Counted from the first letter of the stretch, positions 34,625 through 43,578 are shown. The stretch is 64,000 nucleotides of DNA from an uncultured Parasphingopyxis sp. (GCA_947259005.1 CAMYKP010000012.1:152384-216383); one strand, 5' to 3'. Made by a program: numbers and translations. Notes: generated by a model from the sequence alone, not told the origin.

Positions 34625-36040
34625 GTGAAACGCACTCATGACCTGATCGTAATAGGCGCAGGATCCGCGGGTCTGACCGCTGCAGGCGGCTGCGCGCAAT
34701 TCGGCCTGAAGGTCGCGTTGATCGAGAAAGGCCCGATGGGCGGCGACTGCCTGAATACGGGCTGCGTCCCCTCCAAGGCGCTGATCACGGCGGCGCGGCG
34801 CGCACAGGAAATGCGCGGGAATGCCAAGTACGGGATTGCCGATGTCGATCCGGCGATCGATTTCAAGGCCGTTCACGATCATGTGCAGGCGGCGATCGCC
34901 GCGATTGCCGTCGATGACTCGCAGGAACGCTTCGAGGAAGAATTCGGCGTCGAAGTCTTTCGCGGTGCGGCGAAGATGATCGACGGCTCCACCATAGAAG
35001 TGAACGGGGAGACCCTGAAGGCGCCCCGTATCTGCCTGGCCATCGGGTCAAAGCCGTTCATCCCGCCCGTCGATGGCATTCAGGATGTACCGTATCTGAC
35101 CAATGAAACGATCTTCAATCTCGCCCAACGCCCCGATCATCTCGCGATCATGGGCGGCGGACCCATTGGAATGGAGATGGCGCAAAGCTTCCGCCGGCTG
35201 GGCAGCAAGGTCACCGTGATCCAGCGCGGCAAGGTGATGGACAAGGATGATCCGGAAGCGGCGGCGATCGTCGTCAGTCGCTTTCGCGCGGAGGGCGTCG
35301 ATATTCGCGAAGACACCAATGCGACCAAAGTGAGCAAGACCGGCAGCGGCGTTCTCATCGAAACCGACAATGGCGGCGCGGTTAACGCCAGTCATTTGCT
35401 GGTCGCCACCGGTCGCACTTGTGACTTTACCGGCTTCGGCCTTGAAAATGCCGGGATACAATGGAGCGCGCGCGGGATTGAAGTCGATGCACGCCGCCGC
35501 ACGTCTAACAGGAAAGTCTATGCGATCGGCGATTGCCGGGTCGGCCCGCGTTTCACCCATGCTTCGGGTTATGAAGGCTCGCTTGTCGTGCTTCAGGTCG
35601 CGCTCGGCCTGCCGAGCAAGGCCGACTACAAGGCGCTGCCCTGGGTTACCTATAGCGATCCCGAACTCGGCCATGTCGGCATGACGGAAAAGGCCGCGCG
35701 CGAGAAATATGGTGACAGGATCGAGATCACCAGGCAGGAATTCGCCGAGAATGATCGCGCGCGCGCCGAGAATGATTCCGAAGGTTTTCTGAAGATCATC
35801 CGCAAGGGCAAGAAAATCCTGGGCGCAACGATTGTCGGGCCGCATGCCGGAGAGTTCCTGCTGCCATGGAGCCTCGCCATCACCGGCAAGGCCAATGCCT
35901 TTGCCATTGGCGGTGCGATTGTGCCCTATCCGACGCGCTCCGACATTTCCAAGCAGGCCGGATTTGCGATCTGGGAGCCGACGATCTTCGGCAACACCGC
36001 GAAGCGCTGGGCCCGGTTCCGGGCGAAATATCTGCTCTAG
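34625..36040 (+). CDS. MerA-like FAD-dependent pyridine nucleotide-disulfide oxidoreductase
   Basis: The 471-residue flavoenzyme has the FAD motif GAGSAGLTAA at residues 11-20, the redox disulfide C42-LNTG-C47 (GGDCLNTGCVPSK) and an NAD(P) site (IMGGGPIGMEMAQSFRRLG). The C-terminal His of lipoamide dehydrogenase (HPT) is replaced by Tyr (VPYPTRSDIS), as in mercuric reductase. It has no N-terminal HMA domain and no C-terminal Cys pair, so mercury reduction is doubtful. It is divergent from arsM and followed by a radical SAM gene in the same reading frame. A role in reducing an arsenical or a thiol cofactor is inferred. Confidence 0.87.
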   Translation: MKRTHDLIVIGAGSAGLTAAGGCAQFGLKVALIEKGPMGGDCLNTGCVPSKALITAARRAQEMRGNAKYGIADVDPAIDFKAVHDHVQAAIAAIAVDDSQERFEEEFGVEVFRGAAKMIDGSTIEVNGETLKAPRICLAIGSKPFIPPVDGIQDVPYLTNETIFNLAQRPDHLAIMGGGPIGMEMAQSFRRLGSKVTVIQRGKVMDKDDPEAAAIVVSRFRAEGVDIREDTNATKVSKTGSGVLIETDNGGAVNASHLLVATGRTCDFTGFGLENAGIQWSARGIEVDARRRTSNRKVYAIGDCRVGPRFTHASGYEGSLVVLQVALGLPSKADYKALPWVTYSDPELGHVGMTEKAAREKYGDRIEITRQEFAENDRARAENDSEGFLKIIRKGKKILGATIVGPHAGEFLLPWSLAITGKANAFAIGGAIVPYPTRSDISKQAGFAIWEPTIFGNTAKRWARFRAKYLL

Positions 36041-36063
36041 CCCGTTTTCCATACCGAGGAACG

Positions 36064-36089
36064 CCCTTCGACAGGCTCAGGGCTAACGG
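36064..36089 (+). repeat. REP-like element, copy 1
   Basis: The sequence around CTTCGACAGGCTCAG (36066-36080), continuing as GGCTAACGG, belongs to a repeat type scattered through sphingomonad genomes. An inverted partner is at 37112-37139. This copy lies between the FAD oxidoreductase stop and the start region of the radical SAM gene. Confidence 0.75.
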
Positions 36090-36118
36090 CTAACAGATGC
36101 ACAGAGAGGATAATCGCC

Positions 36119-37099
36119 ATCGCCACCAAGCCCCTTCCCGGCCCCTCGCCGTTTGAAATCGCCGATGCTGTTCCGCTGGATACGGCTAAGTTCCGCGATC
36201 CGGCGGTAACGGCGAAGGGCGAGGCGCGCGCGACCGTTCCTCTCAACCGACTGGAGACGCTCTGGTTCAACACGGGCACGCTGTGCAATCTGGCCTGCAA
36301 GAGCTGCTACATTGAAAGTTCGCCCACCAACGACGCGCTCGTCTATCTGACGCTCGCCGAGGCCGAAACCTATCTCGACGAGATTGAGCGAGACGGCCTG
36401 GGCACGCGCGAGATCGGCTTTACCGGCGGCGAACCCTTTATGAACCGCGACATGATCCCGATACTGGAAAGCTGCCTCGCCCGCGGTTTCGAGGCGCTGG
36501 TCCTGACAAACGCCATGCGGCCGATGCGCCGTTTCGAGGCGGAGCTGCTCGATCTGAATGCCCGCTATGGCAAGCGGATGACGTTTCGCGTCAGCCTCGA
36601 TCATTATACGCAAAGCGCGCATGAAGCCGAACGCGGCGGCGACAGCTGGGACAAGGCGATTGTCGGCCTCAAATGGCTGTCGGACAACGGTTTTTCGATT
36701 GCCGTCGCCGGCCGGCATCTCGCGCATGAAGACGATGCACTGGCCCGCAAAGGCTATGCGAGCCTGTTTGCCGAAGCCGGCATTGCTATCGACGCCAATG
36801 ATGCTGGCCGCCTCGTGCTGTTCCCGGAGATGGACGCGACGCTGGATGTTCCCGAGATCACAACAGCCTGTTGGGGCATTCTCGATGTCGACCCGAACGC
36901 CATGATGTGTGCCTCAAGCCGGATGGTGGTCAAACATAAAGGCGCGGCGCGGCCGATGGTCGCGGCCTGCACGCTGCTGCCCTATGGCGAGGATTTCCAG
37001 ATGGGCGAGACGCTGGCCGAAGCCAGCCGCGACGTATCGCTCAACCATCCGCATTGCGCCCGCTTTTGCGTGCTCGGCGGGGCGAGTTGCAGCGCCTAA
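36119..37099 (+). CDS. Radical SAM enzyme in the arsM neighbourhood, atypical start
   Basis: The 326-residue enzyme has the 4Fe-4S motif C56-x3-C60-x2-C63 (LCNLACKSCYIES), the GGEP-type SAM motif IGFTGGEPF, and many Cys in the C-terminal part (CWGILDV, MMCASSR, AACTLLP, HPHCARFCVLGGASC), suggesting a second cluster. In-frame codons from the TAG of the preceding gene (36038) to 36440 include no ATG, GTG or TTG. The ATC at 36119, behind AGAGAGG (36103-36109), is the best start because protein beginning xATKPLPG is a plausible N-terminus. The reaction is unknown; adenosyl transfer to a methylated arsenical is conceivable. Confidence 0.72.
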   Translation: MATKPLPGPSPFEIADAVPLDTAKFRDPAVTAKGEARATVPLNRLETLWFNTGTLCNLACKSCYIESSPTNDALVYLTLAEAETYLDEIERDGLGTREIGFTGGEPFMNRDMIPILESCLARGFEALVLTNAMRPMRRFEAELLDLNARYGKRMTFRVSLDHYTQSAHEAERGGDSWDKAIVGLKWLSDNGFSIAVAGRHLAHEDDALARKGYASLFAEAGIAIDANDAGRLVLFPEMDATLDVPEITTACWGILDVDPNAMMCASSRMVVKHKGAARPMVAACTLLPYGEDFQMGETLAEASRDVSLNHPHCARFCVLGGASCSA

Positions 37100-37111
37100 C
37101 CATTCTAAAAT

Positions 37112-37139
37112 CCGTTGGGGCTGAGCCTGTCGAAGCACG
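37112..37139 (-). repeat. REP-like element, copy 2 (inverted)
   Basis: CTGAGCCTGTCGAAG at 37121-37135 is the exact reverse complement of the core at 36066-36080, and the flanks agree imperfectly over about 28 bases. It lies between the convergent radical SAM and phosphorylase genes, where it may stop transcription. Confidence 0.75.
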
Positions 37140-37143
37140 TCTC

Positions 37144-38025
37144 TCAACCCCGCGCCGCAAACACCCGTTTCCCAACCGCATCCAGCTTCGCCGTCAGCGT
37201 CCGATCCGCAATCGCCAGATCCGTCAGCAGCGAATGGTCGAGCACCGTGTCGATCGGATTGGCGGGGCGCTCGTCGGGCAGGGCCTTGGCGAACTCGACG
37301 ATGGTCTGGGCGGCAGTCGCGGAATTGGCGTGCATCTGCTCGAGCACATTATGGACCTCGACATGCTCCTCGCCGCTGCGCCAGCAGTCATAATCGGTGA
37401 CCATGGCAATCAGCGCATAGGGCAGCTCCGCCTCGCGGGCGAGTTTGGCTTCGGGCATCGCCGTCATGCCGATCACGTCGCAGCCCCATTGGCGATAGAG
37501 CTCGCTCTCGGCGCGGGATGAGAATTGCGGCCCTTCCATCGCCAGATAGGTCGCGCCGCGATGGACGTCCGCCCCTGCCGCATTCGCTGCCGCTTCGGCC
37601 CGGTCAGACAGAGCCGGGCAGACCGGGTCCGCCATCGATACATGAGCGACCAGCCCTGCCCCGAAAAAGCTCTTCTGGCGCGCGAAGGTGCGGTCGATAA
37701 ACTGGTCGACGATCACGAATTTGCCGGGTGGGAGGTCCTCCCGCAGCGAACCCACGGCGGAAATCGAGAGGAGATCGGTGCAGCCCGCACGCTTGAGCGC
37801 ATCGATATTGGCCCGGAAGTTGAGATCGGATGGCGGTATCCGGTGGCCACGGCCATGGCGCGGCAGGAAGACGAACCGCTTGCCCGCAATCTCGCCCAGC
37901 ACCAGTTCATCCGATGCCTCGCCCCAGGGGCTATCGACGCGGATCGACTGGGCATTTTCCAGCGCGTCGATCGCATAAAGCCCCGAACCGCCGATAACGC
38001 CGATCACCCATTCCCGTTCACTCAT
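37144..38025 (-). CDS. mtnP: S-methyl-5'-thioadenosine phosphorylase
   Basis: The 293-residue PNP-fold enzyme has GVIGGSGLYAID at residues 9-20, FLPRHGRGHRIPPSDLNFRANIDALK, and the C-terminal MTDYDCWRSGEEHVEV. It phosphorolyses 5'-methylthioadenosine (or a related nucleoside) to adenine and a ribose phosphate. MTAP and purine nucleoside phosphorylase are hard to separate by eye; the DYDCW segment is typical of the MTAP group. It is convergent with the radical SAM gene. In a pathway making 5'-deoxy-5'-arsino-adenosine, such an enzyme could remove adenine, but it is also a normal housekeeping gene. Confidence 0.9.
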   Translation of the reverse strand: MSEREWVIGVIGGSGLYAIDALENAQSIRVDSPWGEASDELVLGEIAGKRFVFLPRHGRGHRIPPSDLNFRANIDALKRAGCTDLLSISAVGSLREDLPPGKFVIVDQFIDRTFARQKSFFGAGLVAHVSMADPVCPALSDRAEAAANAAGADVHRGATYLAMEGPQFSSRAESELYRQWGCDVIGMTAMPEAKLAREAELPYALIAMVTDYDCWRSGEEHVEVHNVLEQMHANSATAAQTIVEFAKALPDERPANPIDTVLDHSLLTDLAIADRTLTAKLDAVGKRVFAARG

Positions 38026-38129
38026 CCAGCCCTACTCCGTTCAGCGGCAATCCAGATGCCCGGGTCTAGTGCAGCAGGGGAATTCACGCTAGGCGCGATT
38101 CCGGGCAGTTCGGCATAAGGGAGGATTTG

Positions 38130-38561
38130 ATGGGGTATTTTCAGCGGCTGGCGGCCTGTTGCCTTGCCATTCTGGCGCTCCAGTCAGCCCCGGCTTCCGC
38201 CCAGTCGAGCATCACGGGAAACTGGCTGACCGATGGCGGCAAGGCGATTGTCACCATCGCGCGATGCGGCAGCAATATCTGCGGACGGATTTCGCGCGTG
38301 CTTGTGCGGACACCGGACGAGGACCAGCGCGATATCAACAATCCGGATGCCAGCCTGCGCAGCCGCCCGATCGAGGGCATGCGTGTCCTTTCGGGCTTCC
38401 GGCTCGATGGCGACCAGTACCGGCATGGCCGGATCTACGACCCCGAAAGCGGACGCAGCTATAATGCGCGCCTCAGGCTGAACTCCAATGGTTCCCTGCG
38501 GGTGACCGGCTGCCTGTCGATCGGCTGGCCCTGCCAGTCGCAAACCTGGACGCGGCGGTAG
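38130..38561 (+). CDS. DUF2147 family exported protein
   Basis: The 143-residue protein from ATG 38130 (after GGGAGG) has a signal peptide cut after PASAQ and a DUF2147 beta-barrel-like domain: TGNWLTDGGKAIVTIARCGSNICGRISRVL followed by GRSYNARLRLNSNGSLRVTGCL and a C-terminal SQTWTRR. DUF2147 proteins are periplasmic, small, and of unknown role, sometimes linked to lipid or cyclic compound binding. It stands alone and ends at a composite inverted repeat shared with the next gene. Confidence 0.9.
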   Translation: MGYFQRLAACCLAILALQSAPASAQSSITGNWLTDGGKAIVTIARCGSNICGRISRVLVRTPDEDQRDINNPDASLRSRPIEGMRVLSGFRLDGDQYRHGRIYDPESGRSYNARLRLNSNGSLRVTGCLSIGWPCQSQTWTRR

Positions 38562-38563
38562 GA

Positions 38564-38684
38564 AAATCCTCCCCGGTACGGGGAGGTGGCAGCCCGAAGG
38601 GCTGACGGAGGGGTTTCCACGGCCAATGTCAGCGCCGACCCCTCCACCGCTTCACGGTCCCCCTCCCCGTACCGGGGAGGATTT
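38564..38684. repeat. Composite inverted-repeat element between convergent genes
   Basis: Two perfect 23-base arms (38564-38586 and 38662-38684) are inverted copies and each contains a palindrome CCTCCCC-GGTAC-GGGGAGG type core. The middle part includes a second pair of partly matching G/C-rich segments (AGCCCGAAGGGCT hairpin and the flanking GGAGGGG/CCCCTCC). It fills the whole gap between the DUF2147 and FAH genes. It looks like a bacterial interspersed palindrome and should act as a terminator for both genes. Confidence 0.8.
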
Positions 38685-38685
38685 A

Positions 38686-39690
38686 TTACCCCTTCACCAC
38701 TTCCTGTTCGATCGTGCCGAAGGTGGCGTGGCCATGCTCGTCTTCCATCCAGATCCGCACCGTATCGCCGTGCGAGAGGAAGGGCGTTTTCATTTCGCCT
38801 TCGAGAATCTTCTCGACCATCCGCACTTCGGCAAGGCAGCTATAGCCCTTGCCGCCCTGATCGATCGGCTTGCCGGGGCCGCCGTCTTCATCACGGTTCG
38901 AAACCGTTCCCGAACCGATGATCGATCCGGCAACCAGGCTGCGCGTCTTGGCGAGATGGGCGACGAGCGTGCCGAAATCGAAGGTCATGTCTTCGCCCGC
39001 ATCCGCGCGGCCAAAGGGCTTGCCGTTGAGATCGACATTGAGCGCGCCGTGCAGCTTGCCGTCCTTCCAGTTCGGCAGTTCGTCCGGCGTGACAAAGACC
39101 GGTGAAAAGGCGCTGGCGGGTTTGGACTGGACGAAACCGAATCCCTTGCCGAGTTCAGCGGGGATCAGGTTGCGCAGGGAAACATCGTTGACGAGCCCGA
39201 CCAGTCGGATCGCGCCCAAGGCTTCGTCGCGGTTCGCACCCTGCGGCACATCGCCGGTGACGACGACGATCTCGGCCTCGAGATCGCAGCCCCATTCCTC
39301 GTCCGGCAGGGGGATGGCGTCGCGCGGACCGATAAAGCCGTCCGAACCGCCCTGATACATGAGCGGGTCTTCCCAGAAGCTGTCGGGAACTTCGGCGCCG
39401 CGGGCCTTTCGCACCAGCACCACATGATTCACATAGGCCGAACCGTCAGCCCATTGATAGGCACGCGGCAGCGGCGATGCGGCGTCATGCTCGTGAAACC
39501 GCTCCTTGGGGATCACGTCATGCGCAAGATCCGTAGCCAGGAGCTCAAGCTGCGGTGCAATCGTCTCCCAGTCGTCGAGCGCGGCCTGCAAAGTCGGGGC
39601 AATGTGCGATGCATCCGCACACCAGGCGAGATCATGGCTGACAACGACAAGCTTTCCGTCGCGTCCACCCTTTAGCGATCCCAGTTTCAT
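38686..39690 (-). CDS. Fumarylacetoacetate hydrolase family protein
   Basis: The 334-residue protein begins MKLGSLKGGRDGKLVVVSHDL at 39690. It has the FAH fold with an N-terminal SH3-like part and a catalytic part containing EEWGCDLEAEIVVVTGDVP (metal-binding acidic residues), VNDVSLRNLIPAELG, and GTVSNRDEDGG. The family cleaves C-C bonds of fumarylacetoacetate or hydrates and decarboxylates related diketo acids. The length fits fumarylacetoacetase-like enzymes of aromatic amino acid breakdown. There is no neighbour in that pathway, so the exact substrate is left open. Confidence 0.88.
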   Translation of the reverse strand: MKLGSLKGGRDGKLVVVSHDLAWCADASHIAPTLQAALDDWETIAPQLELLATDLAHDVIPKERFHEHDAASPLPRAYQWADGSAYVNHVVLVRKARGAEVPDSFWEDPLMYQGGSDGFIGPRDAIPLPDEEWGCDLEAEIVVVTGDVPQGANRDEALGAIRLVGLVNDVSLRNLIPAELGKGFGFVQSKPASAFSPVFVTPDELPNWKDGKLHGALNVDLNGKPFGRADAGEDMTFDFGTLVAHLAKTRSLVAGSIIGSGTVSNRDEDGGPGKPIDQGGKGYSCLAEVRMVEKILEGEMKTPFLSHGDTVRIWMEDEHGHATFGTIEQEVVKG

Positions 39691-39758
39691 CTGTGTCTCC
39701 TGAATGAATAGAAGCCCTTCATAGCCCGGCTGAACGCGCGGGTCCAAAACCGTTTTGC

Positions 39759-40649
39759 CTATTCGAATATATCGAGCACGCTTTCCTGGGTTACGCCTTC
39801 CCGGGCTATCCGGAGATTATGATATGTCGCGGCGATTGCGGGATAGGTGAGCACCAGCAACAGGGAGTTCAAAAATGACTGAATGACCATGGCCGGCATC
39901 ATTCCGTCAAAGGGCGATCCCCCACCCATCGGATCAAATGACATAAACGGCATGGTGACGGCGCTGAATGCGCTGGAAATAGTCATCGCCACGAAAACGT
40001 AGATCAGGATCATCGCAAAGAGCTTCCAGCGATGCCCGGCCGAAAGGCTCCAGCTCCGGCCAATGGCATCGATCACACCGCAACGTTCTTCCACCGCCGC
40101 CGGAACGGCAACCAGAAACGCGATCATGAAGAAACAGATTGCAGGCAGCGTCACGAACAGGAACAGAATGACCGCTCCGAAAACCCCGCCCGTTCCCAAG
40201 CCCAGCAGAAAGGGAAGCGCCACGAGCCCGCCGATCCAGATATAGGTGATCAGCGTTATCCCGAGGATCGGAAGAAGAAAGCGAAGCCCGGCACCCAAAG
40301 CCCTGCCGAATGTCGGATGCTCACCCTTCAGGTCTTCCAGAACCGCCCATATCATCGCACCTTGCGTGTATAGGGAAATGAGAATTCCGCCGACCACCCC
40401 CGCAGCAAGGATGGGCCAATAGGCGGAGAACCAGCCTGCAAACAGCGTATCCGTATTCGCTGCGCCGGCACTGGAAAACAGGGACAGCACGCTATCGATG
40501 AAGAACGCGGTGAAAATCGCCGATGGCAGACCGTAAAGCAGCAGCGCCAGGCCGCACAGGAGCAGCAGGTTGCGCCCGATTACGCCAAACAGGTCGCTTA
40601 CCGTCTTGCCGAAACTGAAACGCGGATAACCGGTTTCCTGCGGTTCCAT
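39759..40649 (-). CDS. Multi-pass membrane protein, possible glycerophosphodiester-phosphodiesterase-like membrane domain
   Basis: The 296-residue protein from ATG 40649 (MEPQETGYPRFSFGKTVSDL) has about six hydrophobic segments (FGVIGRNLLLLCGLALLLYG at the start, then long Leu/Ile/Phe stretches). The pattern resembles DUF2189/GDPD membrane domain proteins, but I would not assign it. It ends in VTQESVLDIFE. It is divergent from the DUF4129 gene, with a 135-base gap that also serves the operon at 40785. Confidence 0.6.
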   Translation of the reverse strand: MEPQETGYPRFSFGKTVSDLFGVIGRNLLLLCGLALLLYGLPSAIFTAFFIDSVLSLFSSAGAANTDTLFAGWFSAYWPILAAGVVGGILISLYTQGAMIWAVLEDLKGEHPTFGRALGAGLRFLLPILGITLITYIWIGGLVALPFLLGLGTGGVFGAVILFLFVTLPAICFFMIAFLVAVPAAVEERCGVIDAIGRSWSLSAGHRWKLFAMILIYVFVAMTISSAFSAVTMPFMSFDPMGGGSPFDGMMPAMVIQSFLNSLLLVLTYPAIAATYHNLRIAREGVTQESVLDIFE

Positions 40650-40784
40650 ATATGGCGCCCCTATTCCCCTTGCCGAATGCGACTCTTGTCGCAGAAAAAC
40701 GAAAGCCGGGCAAAAAAGTCCGCCCTCGCCATGCCCGACCCATCGCGGTATGCAGGCAGAAGTCGCAAGGGGAACTGAAAGCAT

Positions 40785-41429
40785 ATGACGGCAGCGGCAC
40801 CGCCGATCCGGAATGACAACGCGCAGAATTTCGATCAGGCGTATCGCGAACTGATCGAAACCGAGCGTTTCCAGACGGAGATGTCTCGGTTCGAACCGCC
40901 CGTACCCCGCGAGCCGCCCAACTGGCTTGCCGAACTGCTCCGCTGGCTCGAAACGCTCGGCCCGGTCTGGCAGGTCGTTTTCTGGGTTGTCGTGGGCGGC
41001 CTGGCCGCGATCATCCTGTACAGCATCGGGCGCGCCCTTTATCGCCGCTTTTCAGACCCGCCGGTCAGCAGCGAAGAGGATGAGGCAGACCCCGAACTCT
41101 GGCGCCCCGAAGCCCGAACAGCACATGGACTTCTCGGCGAAGCAGACGCACTGGCCAAACAGGGGCGTTATGCAGAAGCCGCGCATCTGTTGTTGTTCCG
41201 CAGCATCGCCGACATTGAACAAAGGCTGCCCGATTTCATGCGTCCGGCCCTGACCAGCCGTGATATTTCGGATGCTCCCGCCCTGCCCGCTCCGGCCCGC
41301 ACCGCCTTTTCCTCCATCGCCCGGATCGTCGAGCGCGGCATCTTCGCCGTCCGACCGGTCGATGAACAGGGCTGGACGGAAGCGCGCTCGGCCTATGAAC
41401 AGTTTGCGTTCGGCAAGAGCTGGACATGA
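40785..41429 (+). CDS. DUF4129 domain protein
   Basis: The 214-residue protein has a cytoplasmic or exterior N-terminal part (YRELIETERFQTEMSRFEPP), one membrane segment at about residues 62-82, and a C-terminal DUF4129-type part with AKQGRYAEAAHLLLFRSIADIE. DUF4129 usually sits at the C-terminus of transglutaminase-like TgpA proteins; here it stands alone. It begins the envelope operon with DUF4350, MoxR, DUF58, SpoIIM and RDD genes, and its stop overlaps the next start by 4 nt. The ATG follows AAGGGGAACT. Confidence 0.8.
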   Translation: MTAAAPPIRNDNAQNFDQAYRELIETERFQTEMSRFEPPVPREPPNWLAELLRWLETLGPVWQVVFWVVVGGLAAIILYSIGRALYRRFSDPPVSSEEDEADPELWRPEARTAHGLLGEADALAKQGRYAEAAHLLLFRSIADIEQRLPDFMRPALTSRDISDAPALPAPARTAFSSIARIVERGIFAVRPVDEQGWTEARSAYEQFAFGKSWT

Positions 41430-42625
41430 ACGAGAACAGCTCCCCCTTCAGCGCGCGGACGGTGATCCTGCTCGTGATCGCGAGCATTGTCGGCTTCGGG
41501 GCGTTTCTGGTCCTTTCCGCTTATGCGCCCGATATTCGCAGCGGCCGCGATGGCCGCGCGCACGGCCTGTCGACATCGGCGGTGGGTTTCCGGGGCGTCT
41601 ATACGCTGCTTGAGGAGACGGGCGCCGATGTCCGCTATGTACGCAATGAGGATCTGCTCGAAAATTCGGGCCTGACGGTCCTGACGCTTGAACCGCGCAG
41701 CAATGCAGAGCGTGTCGAAGCACTGCTCTATGATGGATGGGGGCCGTTGCTGATCGTCCTGCCCAAATGGGGGACCATGCCGGTCACCGGAGAGAGAGAC
41801 CGCGTTCAATGGTTTCAGTCAGGCACCGGGGCCGGCGTCACATCCCTTCTTTCCGGCGTTGCCGAAATCTCAGTTTCGACGAGCGGCACTCCTGCGGGAT
41901 CGCGATTACAAGGCGGTATCCTGCAGGATATCGAATTTCTGACGCCGGAAGATCTGCAGACCATATCGGGGCCGGAATTGATGCCGTTGATGGAGACGGC
42001 GAAGAATGAATTCGTCCTGGCCCAGGTGACCGACACGGAAATCTACATCCTGTCGGACCCCGACTTTCTCAACAATCAGGTTCTGGCCAGTCCCGAACGG
42101 GCACGCGCGGCCCTGCTGCTGCTTACCGAACTCAACGATACCGGCGGCCCATATTGGTTCGAGCTGGTCGCCAACGGCTTTGGCGGCTCCCGCAACCTGC
42201 TGACCCTGGCGTTCGAGCCTCCGTTTCTTGCGCTGACCCTGTGCCTGCTTGCCGCTGCGCTGCTCGCCGGCGTGCAGGCGATATACCGGTTCGGACCGGC
42301 GCTCAGGCCCGGGCGCGCCATCGCATTCGGCAAGCGCGCGCTGGTCGACAACAGTGCCGAGCTGCTGCGCCTGGCCCGGCGCGAGCATCTGTCGAGCGAG
42401 CGTTACGTGGCGATGACCCGCGAAGCGGCCGTCGCGGCGATCGGCAATCCGCGCAAGCTGAGCGGGGAAGCGCTGGACCACTGGCTCGACGGGCTGGGAC
42501 CATCCACCATGCCCCGCTTTACGACGCTCGCCCTCGCGGCCGAGCGCGCACATAACCGCCAAGACATACGCAACGCCGCAAGGGCGCTTTACGACTGGAG
42601 AAAGGCCGTGACCCATGAAGGTTGA
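41426..42625 (+). CDS. DUF4350 domain protein
   Basis: The 399-residue protein begins [20 protein letters not shown] with one membrane segment (residues ~11-33), then the DUF4350 segment [27 protein letters not shown] and [18 protein letters not shown], and a second membrane segment ([21 protein letters not shown]) followed by a cytoplasmic helical part. DUF4350 occurs in MoxR/DUF58 operons but has no known activity. Its ATG overlaps the DUF4129 stop (ATGA) and its end overlaps the MoxR gene by 11 nt. Confidence 0.8.
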   Translation: MNENSSPFSARTVILLVIASIVGFGAFLVLSAYAPDIRSGRDGRAHGLSTSAVGFRGVYTLLEETGADVRYVRNEDLLENSGLTVLTLEPRSNAERVEALLYDGWGPLLIVLPKWGTMPVTGERDRVQWFQSGTGAGVTSLLSGVAEISVSTSGTPAGSRLQGGILQDIEFLTPEDLQTISGPELMPLMETAKNEFVLAQVTDTEIYILSDPDFLNNQVLASPERARAALLLLTELNDTGGPYWFELVANGFGGSRNLLTLAFEPPFLALTLCLLAAALLAGVQAIYRFGPALRPGRAIAFGKRALVDNSAELLRLARREHLSSERYVAMTREAAVAAIGNPRKLSGEALDHWLDGLGPSTMPRFTTLALAAERAHNRQDIRNAARALYDWRKAVTHEG

Positions 42626-43571
42626 AGACATCAAACCGCTCGGCGAGAGCATTCATGCCGAAATCGCCAAGGCGATCGTCGGGCAGGAAGAGATTGTCGA
42701 TCACCTGCTGATCGCACTGTTTTCCTCTGGCCATTGCCTGCTTGAAGGGCCGCCCGGGACAGCGAAAACCTTCCTTGCCCAATGTTTCGCGCGTTCGCTC
42801 GGCCTCGACTATGGCCGTATCCAGTTCACGCCCGATCTGATGCCGAGCGATATCATCGGTGCGAACCTGTTCAACTTCCAGACCAGCGAATTCAAGCTGA
42901 CGCGCGGGCCGATTTTCTGCGAATTGCTGCTGGCCGACGAAATCAACCGCACACCGCCGAAAAGCCAGGCTGCCCTGCTCGAAGCGATGCAGGAGCGCGC
43001 AGTTACCATCGACGGAGAGACACACACGCTTTCCGACCGGTTCATGGTGGTCGCGACCCAGAACCCGATCGAGCAACAGGGCGTCTATCCGCTGCCCGAG
43101 GCGCAGCTAGACCGCTTTCTCTTCAAGCTGGCCGTCGGCTATCCGAGCGAGGAAGAAGAGCAGAAGATCGTGACCGTTCATGGCAGCCGCTTCGGCGCAC
43201 CCAAGGCCACGGATTTCTCGATCGAGTGCGTGGCCGACAACGCCGCGATTGCCGCCGCGATCGAGGTGGTCGCCAGCGTGAAGCTGGTGCCGGATGTGAC
43301 CAACTATATCGTTTCCCTGATCCGGGCGACCCGCGAAACAGCCGATCTGGACGCCGGGGCCAGCCCCCGTGCCGCAGCGATGCTCGCCAGTGCAGCGCGC
43401 TCGCGTGCCGCGCTTGATGGCCGGGACTATGTGATCCCCGACGATGTGAAGGCGTTGGCGCCCGCCGTGCTGCGCCACCGCGTGATCCTGTCCGCCGCGG
43501 CCGAGATCGACGGACGCGATGCCGACAGCATCGTGGAGAAACTGATCGAACAGGTCGAAGCGCCCCGGTGA
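42615..43571 (+). CDS. MoxR family AAA+ ATPase
   Basis: The 318-residue AAA+ protein has Walker A GPPGTAKT (about residues 42-49), Walker B LLADEINR, and the arginine finger and sensor segments [22 protein letters not shown]. It belongs to the MoxR class, chaperone-like ATPases that activate or assemble proteins with von Willebrand A domains. The DUF58 protein downstream is the usual partner of this group. Its start overlaps the DUF4350 end, and 7 nt separate it from DUF58. Confidence 0.93.
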   Translation: MKVEDIKPLGESIHAEIAKAIVGQEEIVDHLLIALFSSGHCLLEGPPGTAKTFLAQCFARSLGLDYGRIQFTPDLMPSDIIGANLFNFQTSEFKLTRGPIFCELLLADEINRTPPKSQAALLEAMQERAVTIDGETHTLSDRFMVVATQNPIEQQGVYPLPEAQLDRFLFKLAVGYPSEEEEQKIVTVHGSRFGAPKATDFSIECVADNAAIAAAIEVVASVKLVPDVTNYIVSLIRATRETADLDAGASPRAAAMLASAARSRAALDGRDYVIPDDVKALAPAVLRHRVILSAAAEIDGRDADSIVEKLIEQVEAPR

Positions 43572-43578
43572 CACAGGC

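Noticed and set aside
34625-36040. Mercuric reductase merA
   Set aside because: The C-terminal Cys pair and the HMA domain are missing, and no mer genes are near. Only a MerA-like fold is claimed.
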